Shown here in pieces: positions 15,185-23,685 of a stretch of DNA of 39,751 nucleotides. This DNA comes from Pseudomonas sp. Root562. GTDB lineage: Bacteria > Pseudomonadota > Gammaproteobacteria > Pseudomonadales > Pseudomonadaceae. Made by a program: the position numbers and the translations under genes. Positions within the stretch are counted from its first letter, which is position 1. Every line of letters begins with the position of its first letter. Where the stretch lies: assembly GCF_001427125.1 (NCBI RefSeq), contig NZ_LMGK01000021.1, positions 369,989 to 409,739 on the forward strand. The letters are read 5' to 3'. Below the pieces are notes generated by a model. That model had not been told where the DNA came from and searched no databases. It saw only the letters and a program-made list of their open reading frames with translations.

Positions 15185-16762
15185 ATGGCCCTCGATATTC
15201 ACGCTCACCGTATCCTGATCCTCGACTTCGGTTCCCAGTACACCCAACTGATCGCCCGTCGCGTGCGTGAAATCGGTGTGTACTGCGAACTGCATCCGTT
15301 CGACATGGACGAGGATGCGATCCGCGAATTCGCACCTAAAGGCGTCATCCTCGCTGGCGGCCCCGAGTCGGTCCACGAAGCCAACAGCCCTCGCTGCCCG
15401 CAAGCCGTGTTCGACCTGGGCGTGCCGGTCTTCGGTATCTGCTACGGCATGCAGACCATGGCCGAGCAACTGGGCGGCAAGGTTGAAGGTTCCGAGCTGC
15501 GTGAGTTCGGTTATGCCCGTGTCGACGTGGTCGGCAAGAGCCGCCTGCTCGACGGCATCGAAGACCACATCGACGCCGATGGCCTGTTCGGCCTCGACGT
15601 GTGGATGAGCCACGGTGACAAGGTCACCAGAATGCCGGAAGACTTCCACATCCTGGCCAGCACCCCGAGCTGCCCGATCGCCGGCATGTTCAGCGATGAG
15701 CGTCGTTACTACGGCGTGCAGTTCCACCCGGAAGTGACCCACACCAAGCAGGGCGGCCGCATCCTGTCGCGCTTCATCCTCGACATCTGCGAATGTGAAG
15801 CCCTGTGGACCCCGTCGAAAATCGCTGAAGACGCCATCGCCCAGGTTCGCGCCCAGGTCGGCACCGACAACGTATTGCTCGGTCTGTCCGGCGGTGTCGA
15901 CTCCTCCGTGGTTGCCGCGCTGCTGCACAAAGCCATCGGCGACCAGCTGACCTGCGTGTTCGTCGACAACGGCCTGCTGCGTTTGCACGAAGGCGAGCAA
16001 GTGATGGCCATGTTCGCCGAGAACATGGGCGTCAAGGTGATCCGCGCCAATGCCGAGGAGCAGTTCCTCAACAACCTGGCCGGCGAAGCTGACCCGGAGA
16101 AGAAGCGCAAGATCATCGGCCGTACCTTCATCGACGTGTTCGATGCCGAATCCTGCAAGCTGGACAACATCAAGTACCTGGCGCAAGGCACCATCTACCC
16201 GGACGTGATCGAGTCGGCTGGCGCGAAAAGCGGCAAGGCGCACGTGATCAAGTCGCACCACAACGTGGGCGGCCTGCCGGAAGAGATGAACCTCAAACTG
16301 GTCGAGCCACTGCGCGAACTGTTCAAGGACGAAGTCCGTCGCCTGGGCCTCGAGCTGGGCCTGCCGTACGACATGGTCTACCGTCACCCGTTCCCGGGCC
16401 CGGGCCTGGGCGTGCGGATCCTCGGTGAAGTGAAGAAGGAATACGCCGACCTGCTGCGTCGCGCCGACCACATCTTCATCGAAGAACTGCGCAAGGCCGA
16501 CTGGTACCACAAGGTCAGCCAGGCATTCGTGGTGTTCCAGCCGGTGAAATCGGTTGGCGTGGTCGGCGATGGCCGTCGTTACGCCTGGGTCGTGGCCCTG
16601 CGTGCCGTGGAAACCATCGACTTCATGACCGCGCGTTGGGCACACCTGCCTTACGAACTGCTGGAAACCGTATCCGGCCGCATCATCAATGAAATCGAAG
16701 GCATCTCCCGCGTTACTTACGACGTGTCGAGCAAGCCGCCAGCGACCATTGAGTGGGAGTGA
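15185..16762 (+). CDS. guaA: GMP synthase (glutamine-hydrolysing)
   Basis: Converts XMP to GMP using ATP and glutamine. The 525-aa length equals E. coli GuaA. The class I glutamine amidotransferase domain covers residues 8-205, with the nucleophile in FGICYGMQTM (near residue 86) and FHPEVTHT near 180. The ATP pyrophosphatase domain carries the PP-loop LSGGVDSSVVAALL near residue 235, and the C-terminal dimerisation domain has RHPFPGPGLGVRILGE. The ribosome binding site is weak. A terminator follows at 16797, so guaB-guaA is a complete unit. Confidence 0.97.
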   Translation: MALDIHAHRILILDFGSQYTQLIARRVREIGVYCELHPFDMDEDAIREFAPKGVILAGGPESVHEANSPRCPQAVFDLGVPVFGICYGMQTMAEQLGGKVEGSELREFGYARVDVVGKSRLLDGIEDHIDADGLFGLDVWMSHGDKVTRMPEDFHILASTPSCPIAGMFSDERRYYGVQFHPEVTHTKQGGRILSRFILDICECEALWTPSKIAEDAIAQVRAQVGTDNVLLGLSGGVDSSVVAALLHKAIGDQLTCVFVDNGLLRLHEGEQVMAMFAENMGVKVIRANAEEQFLNNLAGEADPEKKRKIIGRTFIDVFDAESCKLDNIKYLAQGTIYPDVIESAGAKSGKAHVIKSHHNVGGLPEEMNLKLVEPLRELFKDEVRRLGLELGLPYDMVYRHPFPGPGLGVRILGEVKKEYADLLRRADHIFIEELRKADWYHKVSQAFVVFQPVKSVGVVGDGRRYAWVVALRAVETIDFMTARWAHLPYELLETVSGRIINEIEGISRVTYDVSSKPPATIEWE

Positions 16763-16796
16763 TCCCACGCCGTTTCTGACGGCTTGATCGCAAGTT

Positions 16797-16831
16797 AAAG
16801 GCCGTGTGAACCCTGTTCGCACGGCCTTTTT
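16797..16831 (+). terminator. Intrinsic terminator of guaBA
   Basis: AAAGGCCGTGTGAAC pairs with GTTCGCACGGCCTTT around a 3-nt loop (one mismatch) and is followed by a T-run (T5). Two smaller hairpins precede it: GTGGGAgtgaTCCCAC at 16753-16768 spans the guaA stop, and GCCGT/ACGGC at 16769-16783. It ends 6 nt before the stop of the convergent toxin gene. Confidence 0.9.
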
Positions 16832-16836
16832 GCGTT

Positions 16837-19800
16837 TCAGACACCGGGGAGTCGAACGGGGGCCAAGCCCATCCTATGCAGCGCTGAACTCAATCCCTCG
16901 GTAGTTGCAAAACGTCGTCCGCTGATCTCCCAGGAATCCCGTTCGATGTAATAGCCGCCTGCATCATGTTTGATGGGCGTGCGAACGAGTTTCCCCCAGG
17001 TCACGATGCCGTTGTTGGTGACGGTTCTGCTGCGATGAACCAGTATGGGTTCACCGGTACTGGTGCTGAGGGTGTACATGCCAGGCCTGGGCAGGCCATC
17101 CTCCAGTCTTTGTGCAAGCACCACGCTTGGCGGCGTCGGGATTTGCAGCAACAAGTCATTTTTGGCGAACCCGGGCGGCTGTCCCGGTCGTGGCACGTCG
17201 GACACCCCCGGGTCGACCTTGATGCCGCCGAGCTCGTCCGCGCCGACGCTTTCAATACGCAGGCCGATGCTGCCCTCAAGTTCGCTGACACCCGCTACCC
17301 CGCCATAGGTATTGGCGTGGCTGTTCCCGACCAACGCCACCCAGCGATGAGCGCCTCTGGCCGCCTGGTCGGCGCTGATGACCTGTTGGGCGAAAAAATT
17401 CATCATTTTTTGCCGGAAGTGGATATCGGCCCCCTGAATGCCGGCGCTGCGGTAACTGGCCAGGCAGTCGATGGCTTGCACGCGGATACGGTTTTGTTGC
17501 GCTGTCCTGACCACCTGTTCAAACGTGAATTGTTTGCTCGGGTCGGTCGAGAAACCAGCATCAAGATCCTTGAGATAACGTTCCAGATCCTCGGACATTA
17601 CCCCGGTGCGGTTAAACGCATCGAGATCCGCTTGATGGAAATCGGTGAGCAGATGCTCCATGTACAGGGTTTTGACTTTTTGTTTTCGCAGCACGCTCAT
17701 GTTTTCGATCAGAAACTGTTTGCTGCCCACGCTGGAATGACCTTCACCGATGACCAGACTTTGTGAGCGTTTGAAAATGATTTTGATGATGTCCTTGAAC
17801 CTGGCATTCGCAACGAACGACGGGATCGCCGGCCTGGGTGGCAACTGGGGTTGCGGCAGGGAATAAAACGACACGGCGTCGTCGTATAGCCTTCGGCGCA
17901 GTCTTTTGAAGGCTTCCAGCTCATCGGCCGGCTTGTTGGGATTGATAAAGCCGTCCTTCAAATCTCCCTTTGCCTCCAAACCATTGGCTGCCTTTTTGAG
18001 GGCTGGCTTGATGTCCTGTGGCACATCGTATGCCGTCGCGGGGGCATCAAAGTCCGGAAGGGCCGGCTCGGCCCTGGCGAACAGATCGGAGAACCAGCCA
18101 CCACCCGCCAGACCGGGACGCGTAATCGGCACCCAAGCACCCGTTTCATCCAGGTACACCGGTATGTTGCGGTAAAAGGAGTGGGGATTGACCGGGTCAA
18201 TGATTGTCCAGCAATTCAGTTCGTTGCTGTAGCGGACCTGATAGAAACTGTCATCGATGGCAATGTAATTCCCCCCTGTTTCAGGCTGATAGATACCTTG
18301 GAACTTGCCTTCTTCGCTGACGGGAGAATAGCCGTCGAGAATCTCGTTGGTTTCAAAAGGAGCCAACAGGCCGGTATCTCCCGGGGTGGGTTGGATGGAT
18401 TCGATAGGCAGTTGCACCGGGGGGCTCGGCGACTTCACATCTTCCCCGGGCGTGATTGCTGCTTCTGTTTCCGCTTCGGCTTCCGCTGCTTGGGCGAACT
18501 CGCTTGCCCCTATCAGGAACGGCAGGTTGAACAGGATGTCCACGCTGCCAAGGATGGCGCCTTTCACTGCAGCCTTGCGTTCGGCCTGGGTCGTGGCGTT
18601 AATGGCTTGATCGATGTGCAGGCCGACATTGGCAATGCCCGCGCCTATGACCACCAGCGCCGCTGGCCATGCCGTTGCGGCCATCGGCCCAAAGACGCGG
18701 TTGAAGGCATTGAGATAGCCGATCCACAGCTTTTTGCGCAGCTCTGCATTGGAGTGCAGCAGGTAATCGGCGTCGCTCAACATGCGCTCATGGGTGGACT
18801 GGCTCAAATGGGTGAAAGCATCGCCGTTGATTATCTCGCCACGGTAGTGAAGCAAGTGGTGGTCGTTGGCGGTGTTTTCATCCGGTAGCACGTCGTACTC
18901 ATGGGTGAGGCCGACGTTTTCATATTCGGTGTTCTCCAGGAAGTGGATGATCAGGCCAACGCCGGTGAAATTGGCGAGCTTGTGCCCCAGCGACGTGGGC
19001 TTTTCCTGCTCGATGTCGCGCTCTTGCTGTTTGAAATGCATGAGCATGCGTTCACGGCCTTCGGCGTCCTTGACCTCATTGACCAGCCATTCGTGCAACG
19101 CCTCGACGTTATGGAAGGCGTGAAAACCCTGGGCTTCGCCTGGAACGTAGAGAATGTTCAGGTCACTGCCGTCAGTGATGCTGAACATGTCCGTCGACAC
19201 GAACTCGTCAATGCAGAACTTGCGAATCGTCAGACCATTGCCGGCGGGTGATTCGTCCAGCAGCATCTGCCGGGTCAGCGGTCTGCCCAGATTGCCGGCG
19301 CAGGCGCTGAGCACCAGGGTGAAGTGCTCACCAGACAGATGTCCGTGTTCATAGTCTTCAATGGCCTTGGCGATGAACGTGCATTTGGCCAGCGCGCGGA
19401 AGTTGGCGCTGTGTTTTTCCCAGAACGCCGCGACGGCGGTTTTGTAGCGATCAGCGAAATTGATGTCCCAGAAGGCTTTCAGCACGTCGCTGACATGCAG
19501 GCGCACTTCGTTGTTTTCATCGTAACTCTCGGCATCGTCACCCACCCGGTAAAAGCCGCCGTAGAGATCCAGCAGGTCGGCATTGTCCTGGTCATGGACG
19601 CTGAAGCGTTGCATGACCAATTGCGGGAAGGTCATGGATTCCTTGGGTTTTTCCAGAATGTGCTGCCAGCCGGTAAAGGCCCTGGAGCTGCTTTGGGCAC
19701 CATGGAACCGGTGCCACCAGACCGTGTCCGGTGTGAGGTCGGTGATGTGATAGTGAATGAGGATGTCCTGGGCGATCTGATACGCCATGGCGTACAGGTC

Positions 19801-19890
19801 GGGGCAGTCGTCGACCAGTTCGGGGATCAGGGCTTGAAGCGCCAACCCGTCGGCAGAGTTGAGCAGCGTGATTTCTTGAGTATCGTCCAT
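16837..19890 (-). CDS. Large toxin-like protein A with intact TIKI/ChaN/EreA-like domain
   Basis: A 1017-aa protein of the type called membrane-targeted effector toxin in Pseudomonas. Residues 30-390 resemble the dermonecrotic toxin N-terminal region (DUF6543: WWHRFHGAQSSSRAFTGW, DNADLLDLYGGFY). Residues 387-462 are hydrophobic (GPMAATAWPAALVVIGAGIA, DILFNLPFLIGA) with no signal peptide. A beta-type module covers 512-592 (GKFQGIYQ, WTIIDPVNPHSF). Residues 700-885 look like the TIKI/EreA/ChaN fold also present in Pasteurella multocida toxin, with E716 and H718 (GEGH), E745 (YMEH), D808 (QAID) and H858 (VGNSHAN). A final domain covers 935-1017. It is the second gene of the tandem pair, 75 nt after paralogue B. 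Target, secretion route and toxicity are unknown. Domain names are from recalled motifs. Confidence 0.8.
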   Translation of the reverse strand: MDDTQEITLLNSADGLALQALIPELVDDCPDLYAMAYQIAQDILIHYHITDLTPDTVWWHRFHGAQSSSRAFTGWQHILEKPKESMTFPQLVMQRFSVHDQDNADLLDLYGGFYRVGDDAESYDENNEVRLHVSDVLKAFWDINFADRYKTAVAAFWEKHSANFRALAKCTFIAKAIEDYEHGHLSGEHFTLVLSACAGNLGRPLTRQMLLDESPAGNGLTIRKFCIDEFVSTDMFSITDGSDLNILYVPGEAQGFHAFHNVEALHEWLVNEVKDAEGRERMLMHFKQQERDIEQEKPTSLGHKLANFTGVGLIIHFLENTEYENVGLTHEYDVLPDENTANDHHLLHYRGEIINGDAFTHLSQSTHERMLSDADYLLHSNAELRKKLWIGYLNAFNRVFGPMAATAWPAALVVIGAGIANVGLHIDQAINATTQAERKAAVKGAILGSVDILFNLPFLIGASEFAQAAEAEAETEAAITPGEDVKSPSPPVQLPIESIQPTPGDTGLLAPFETNEILDGYSPVSEEGKFQGIYQPETGGNYIAIDDSFYQVRYSNELNCWTIIDPVNPHSFYRNIPVYLDETGAWVPITRPGLAGGGWFSDLFARAEPALPDFDAPATAYDVPQDIKPALKKAANGLEAKGDLKDGFINPNKPADELEAFKRLRRRLYDDAVSFYSLPQPQLPPRPAIPSFVANARFKDIIKIIFKRSQSLVIGEGHSSVGSKQFLIENMSVLRKQKVKTLYMEHLLTDFHQADLDAFNRTGVMSEDLERYLKDLDAGFSTDPSKQFTFEQVVRTAQQNRIRVQAIDCLASYRSAGIQGADIHFRQKMMNFFAQQVISADQAARGAHRWVALVGNSHANTYGGVAGVSELEGSIGLRIESVGADELGGIKVDPGVSDVPRPGQPPGFAKNDLLLQIPTPPSVVLAQRLEDGLPRPGMYTLSTSTGEPILVHRSRTVTNNGIVTWGKLVRTPIKHDAGGYYIERDSWEISGRRFATTEGLSSALHRMGLAPVRLPGV

Positions 19891-19916
19891 GATATTTTCA
19901 TCGAAGAGGTGGTAAG

Positions 19917-19947
19917 GCCGCTCACTGTCTCAAGGAGCGGCGTTTTT
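19917..19947 (+). other. Hairpin between the two toxin genes
   Basis: GCCGCTC at 19917-19923 pairs with GAGCGGC at 19935-19941. The T-run lies on the plus-strand side (GTTTTT), opposite to the direction of transcription of the toxin genes, so it would not end their transcript but may slow or process it. Confidence 0.45.
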
Positions 19948-19965
19948 CATTGTGCAGGCTGCTGG

Positions 19966-22900
19966 TTAGCGCTCGGCCTGCTCATGAGGGCTGTGGGCGA
20001 GCGTTTCCCAGTTTCCTTCTGAATCCAGGCGAACCGGGATCGAGTCCGAGAGCGTCGTCGGGTGTTCCGGGTCGATGATGGCCCAGTTTCCTGCGCCGCT
20101 GAGGTCCGTTTCGTAGCGTACGTAGTAAGGTTTGTCGTCCAGCATGATCGCTGTCGAAGGGACGGAGTCGAGCTGGTAAATACCCTGGTACTTTCCGGGT
20201 GTGCTTTCGGGCGTCATGCTCTCGAGCAGCTCATTGGCCTGCCAGTTGTCCGGAATGACCGTTCGTTTCGGCGCTCCAGCCACATTCGTGAAGGCTTCAC
20301 TCAGCGTTGCCGCGCTCTGTGCCTCGCCTTTGAGCACCGTCTCAGTGGCGCCCGCTTGAGACAGTTCCCCGGGGCTCTCGGGGTCAGGCCAACCCATGAG
20401 CTTCATGCCTTTGGACGCCAGCCGTTGATTGAGTGTGTCGAGGCTATCGAAAGGCTGGAAATCGAAGTCCGGCCAGACAGGGGACGCCAAGGTGAATTGT
20501 CCATCAGCCATTCTCTGGAGGGTGGTTTCGGCAATTTGTGCATTGGCATCGCGATAGATAAGTTTGATGGTGCTATTTGAGCGCTGGAACGTGTACATGC
20601 CCGATTTTGCCAGCAGTGTTTTCAGTGCTCTTGGGGGGCGATAGGCCCAAGGGGTTTCGACGGGCACACGCCATTGCGCAACCACCAGATCTTGCTCGGC
20701 TCCGGGGTCGTTCAGCCCCTCTTCGACGTTGTAGACCGGGGAATCCGGATAGTCGCTGTACTCCAGTGCCAGGCCGGGATCGGATGTTATGGCCTGCGCC
20801 GATCCCGGGACTAAATCATCTACGCGCAGACTCACGGCGTCCGTCTGCTCACTGATACCTGCATAGTTTCTGAATGACGTCAGGTTTTCCCGATCGACCA
20901 ATGCGATCCAACGACCGGGGCCACGCGTCGACTCATTCAGTTGAATCACTTCGCTGGCGAAAAAACTCCTCGCCATTTGTTGTTGTGGCTCCAGGTTCAC
21001 ATGTCCGTTGATGTTGTAAGTAATCGCACAGTCGATGGCTTGAACCCTGACCTTTTGCGCATTGGCGGCTTTGACCAGGGACAGGACATTGAATTTGCCC
21101 TCGGGGTCGTTGCCTGCCTTCAGATCAAGTGTCGTCAAGTAGGTTTCGAGATCTTGCGGCATCTGGCCTGTTCGCGCGAAGGTGTCCAGATCGATTTGAT
21201 TGGCGTTGGTCAGAAGCTCTTGCAGGTAAATGGTCTTCAATCCACGCCTGGCGAGCTCCGGCATGTTTTCGATAAGAATTTGTTTGCTGCCGATACTGCC
21301 TCGTGTCTCGCCCAATACCAGGCCCGGTTTTTGTGCGAACGCCGTTTCAAACAGTTCCGTTTGGCTACCGATCACCGTGGGGGAGGACGCCCTTGCGCGG
21401 TAGGAGGCCGGGTTAGCCTGGTAGTAGCGTTCGGCATCTGCAATCAAGCGCGCTCGTGAGGTGGCCTGGCGCTGTGCGAATCGACTGACACGGACCTGCT
21501 CGCCAGCGGCATTGCGCACGGTCACATATTCATCGGGACCGCCGAGCGCCCATTCCCGCATGCCGGGTGTCTCCAGTTTTTTTACATAGGTTCCTGGCGT
21601 TTGTGCCCATGCCTGGGCATCGGGTTGGCTGCTGACACCTTCAGTCCCGTCGGGCGGTGTCTCCATTCCGCCTCTAAGACCTGTTCGAGGCGCGAGTTCC
21701 CATTGACCTTCGGCGTTCAGTCGCACGGGTATCGAAGAGGTGAACCCGTCGGGGTTCGCCGGATCAATGATCGCCCACGTACCCCCACCGTTGACATCAG
21801 CTTCGTAACGTACGAAGTACTCACTGTTATTGAGGCGGATTGCAGTCGACGGATTCGAGGACAGGCGATAGGTTCCCAGGAACTTGCCGGGGGTCCGCAC
21901 CAGGTTTTGCTCATCGAGCAGTATCGGGATTTTGTAGTTTTGCGGTGGCGACTCTACAGCGGCTGTCCCTGTCAGATCGTTGTTCTGTGCTGTCCGGCGA
22001 GGATCAATCAACTCTTCTGCCTGAGCATCGAACAGTTCGGTATCAGCGCCTGGATGCGCTTGCGGCGTGTCGGGCACTTGCACCGCTTCGCCCACCTCGG
22101 CGTCCACTTCGGCGCTGGCTTCCAGCAACGGTCCTGTACCTTTGAGAAACGGAAGGTTGAACAGGGTGTCGATGCCACTGAGGACCGCGCCGATGATGCC
22201 GGCTTTACGGTCCTGGCGGGTCTTGCCGTTCACCGCCTGATCGATGTTCAGTCCCATGTTGGCCAGACTGGCACCAATGACTGGCAGGGCCACGGGCCAA
22301 CCGACGACGGCCATCGGCCCGAAAACCCTCACGCCGGCACTCAGGTAGCCGATCCACAATTTCTTGCGCAGATCGCTGTTGGAGGTAAGCGACAGGCTGG
22401 CCTCGGCGAACATGGCTGCCTGGGTTGAGTCAGTCAACCAGCGGAAGGCATCACCACGGATGATCTGATTTTTTGCATTGATCAGATGATGATCCTGCTT
22501 GCCCCAGGTGCTGACCAGGCGGTTCATGATGTCCGGGATGTTGTCGGAAATCAGTTGCCGATCCGCCAGGCTGAAGTGGCTCAGGAACGTCTGTCGGGTC
22601 GGGCTTCTGTTCATTTGCAGCAGCACCCAGAAATGCATGTCCATGGGTGTTTCCAGCACCTGGAATGACTTTGTGTCACCGGGGAGGTAAAGAATCTGTC
22701 TGCCTTCGGGACCAACGATGCGCAGAATGTTGTTGGCGACGTAGCCCGCCATGTCCAGCGTGCGAATGGTTGAGCCGCCGGTGATCGAGTAATCGCTTTT
22801 CAGCATTTGCAGGCTGGCGGGGGAGGTGACCGGGCCGCAGGTGGCCTGGATAACCTGCCGCAGGTTTTCATCGCTCAGCTGTCCGCCTTCATTGGCCTCC

Positions 22901-23430
22901 AGCGCTTTGACCAGAAAGGTGCATTTGGCGAGGGCCTGGAAATCGACCGACGAAGTGTTCCAGAACGCCTTGAGTCTGGCGGTGTAAAGCGAGCTGAAAT
23001 CGAGGTTCCAGAAATACTTCAAGACGTCATTGCCATGCAGGCGAACTTCGTTGGTTTCATCGAAGTCTTCGGCTTCCGGGCCAGCGGTGTAAAAGCCGCC
23101 ATAGAGGTCCAGCAAGTCAGCGTTGTCCTGATCGGTGGCGCGGAACCGGTGGATCACGAGTTGCGTCAGCGTGGTGGATTCGTGGGGTTTTTCCCGAATG
23201 TGTTGCCAGCCGGTAAACGATCTGGAACTGCTTTGCGCCGCTTTGAATCGGTGGAAATAAATGAGGTCCGGGTCGAGGCCGGCAATGCCTTGTTGCTTGA
23301 GCAGCTCGCTGGCGACTTCGCTTGCCATGTCTTGCAGGCCCGGGCAGGACAGGATCACCTTGTTGGCAATGGCCTTGAGCGTTGCTTTGTCTACTGCGTT
23401 GGACAACGGACGGGATTCGGTTGAGTTCAT
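19966..23430 (-). CDS. Large toxin-like protein B with degenerate TIKI-like domain
   Basis: An 1154-aa paralogue of the neighbouring toxin-like protein, alignable over most of its length. The dermonecrotic-toxin-like region is at 30-360 (FHRFKAAQSSSRSFTGW, QDNADLLDLYGGFY), the hydrophobic segment at 357-430, a beta-type module at 505-580 and the TIKI-like domain at about 690-870. The signature residues of that domain are replaced: GEGH becomes GETR (R710), YMEH becomes YLQE (Q737), and GNSH becomes DREN (N849); only D800 remains. After the shared C-terminal domain (944-1015) it carries a second copy of the beta-type module at 1060-1145. It is upstream of paralogue A on the same strand. AAGGA and GAGAG precede the ATG. 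A regulatory, partner or decoy role is possible but not shown. Confidence 0.8.
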   Translation of the reverse strand: MNSTESRPLSNAVDKATLKAIANKVILSCPGLQDMASEVASELLKQQGIAGLDPDLIYFHRFKAAQSSSRSFTGWQHIREKPHESTTLTQLVIHRFRATDQDNADLLDLYGGFYTAGPEAEDFDETNEVRLHGNDVLKYFWNLDFSSLYTARLKAFWNTSSVDFQALAKCTFLVKALEANEGGQLSDENLRQVIQATCGPVTSPASLQMLKSDYSITGGSTIRTLDMAGYVANNILRIVGPEGRQILYLPGDTKSFQVLETPMDMHFWVLLQMNRSPTRQTFLSHFSLADRQLISDNIPDIMNRLVSTWGKQDHHLINAKNQIIRGDAFRWLTDSTQAAMFAEASLSLTSNSDLRKKLWIGYLSAGVRVFGPMAVVGWPVALPVIGASLANMGLNIDQAVNGKTRQDRKAGIIGAVLSGIDTLFNLPFLKGTGPLLEASAEVDAEVGEAVQVPDTPQAHPGADTELFDAQAEELIDPRRTAQNNDLTGTAAVESPPQNYKIPILLDEQNLVRTPGKFLGTYRLSSNPSTAIRLNNSEYFVRYEADVNGGGTWAIIDPANPDGFTSSIPVRLNAEGQWELAPRTGLRGGMETPPDGTEGVSSQPDAQAWAQTPGTYVKKLETPGMREWALGGPDEYVTVRNAAGEQVRVSRFAQRQATSRARLIADAERYYQANPASYRARASSPTVIGSQTELFETAFAQKPGLVLGETRGSIGSKQILIENMPELARRGLKTIYLQELLTNANQIDLDTFARTGQMPQDLETYLTTLDLKAGNDPEGKFNVLSLVKAANAQKVRVQAIDCAITYNINGHVNLEPQQQMARSFFASEVIQLNESTRGPGRWIALVDRENLTSFRNYAGISEQTDAVSLRVDDLVPGSAQAITSDPGLALEYSDYPDSPVYNVEEGLNDPGAEQDLVVAQWRVPVETPWAYRPPRALKTLLAKSGMYTFQRSNSTIKLIYRDANAQIAETTLQRMADGQFTLASPVWPDFDFQPFDSLDTLNQRLASKGMKLMGWPDPESPGELSQAGATETVLKGEAQSAATLSEAFTNVAGAPKRTVIPDNWQANELLESMTPESTPGKYQGIYQLDSVPSTAIMLDDKPYYVRYETDLSGAGNWAIIDPEHPTTLSDSIPVRLDSEGNWETLAHSPHEQAER

Positions 23431-23685
23431 CAGCTCTCGTTCCTTGAGAAAAAGTGAGCCGAAGATGCCCCTTACGCTCGAGCAATGTGCACTACATAGT
23501 TACGCCTGTTTGCGATTCGATTTCCGGTAGGCGCCAGTCTTTACCTCGTTCCGTTTCAGCCTGAATGTCCGATGCCGCGCTGCGTCTATCCGCCGCGCCG
23601 CCCTTACTGTTTCTCATCCGCAGGTGTATCGTATTCGCCTTTTGCGGGCTTGGGCCTGCCGCGTTCAAGTGAGGTAGTTGAGTTC

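Noticed and set aside
19917..19947. Hairpin plus T-run between the toxin genes as a terminator of paralogue B
   Set aside because: The T-run is on the plus-strand side of the stem, while both toxin genes are read from the minus strand.
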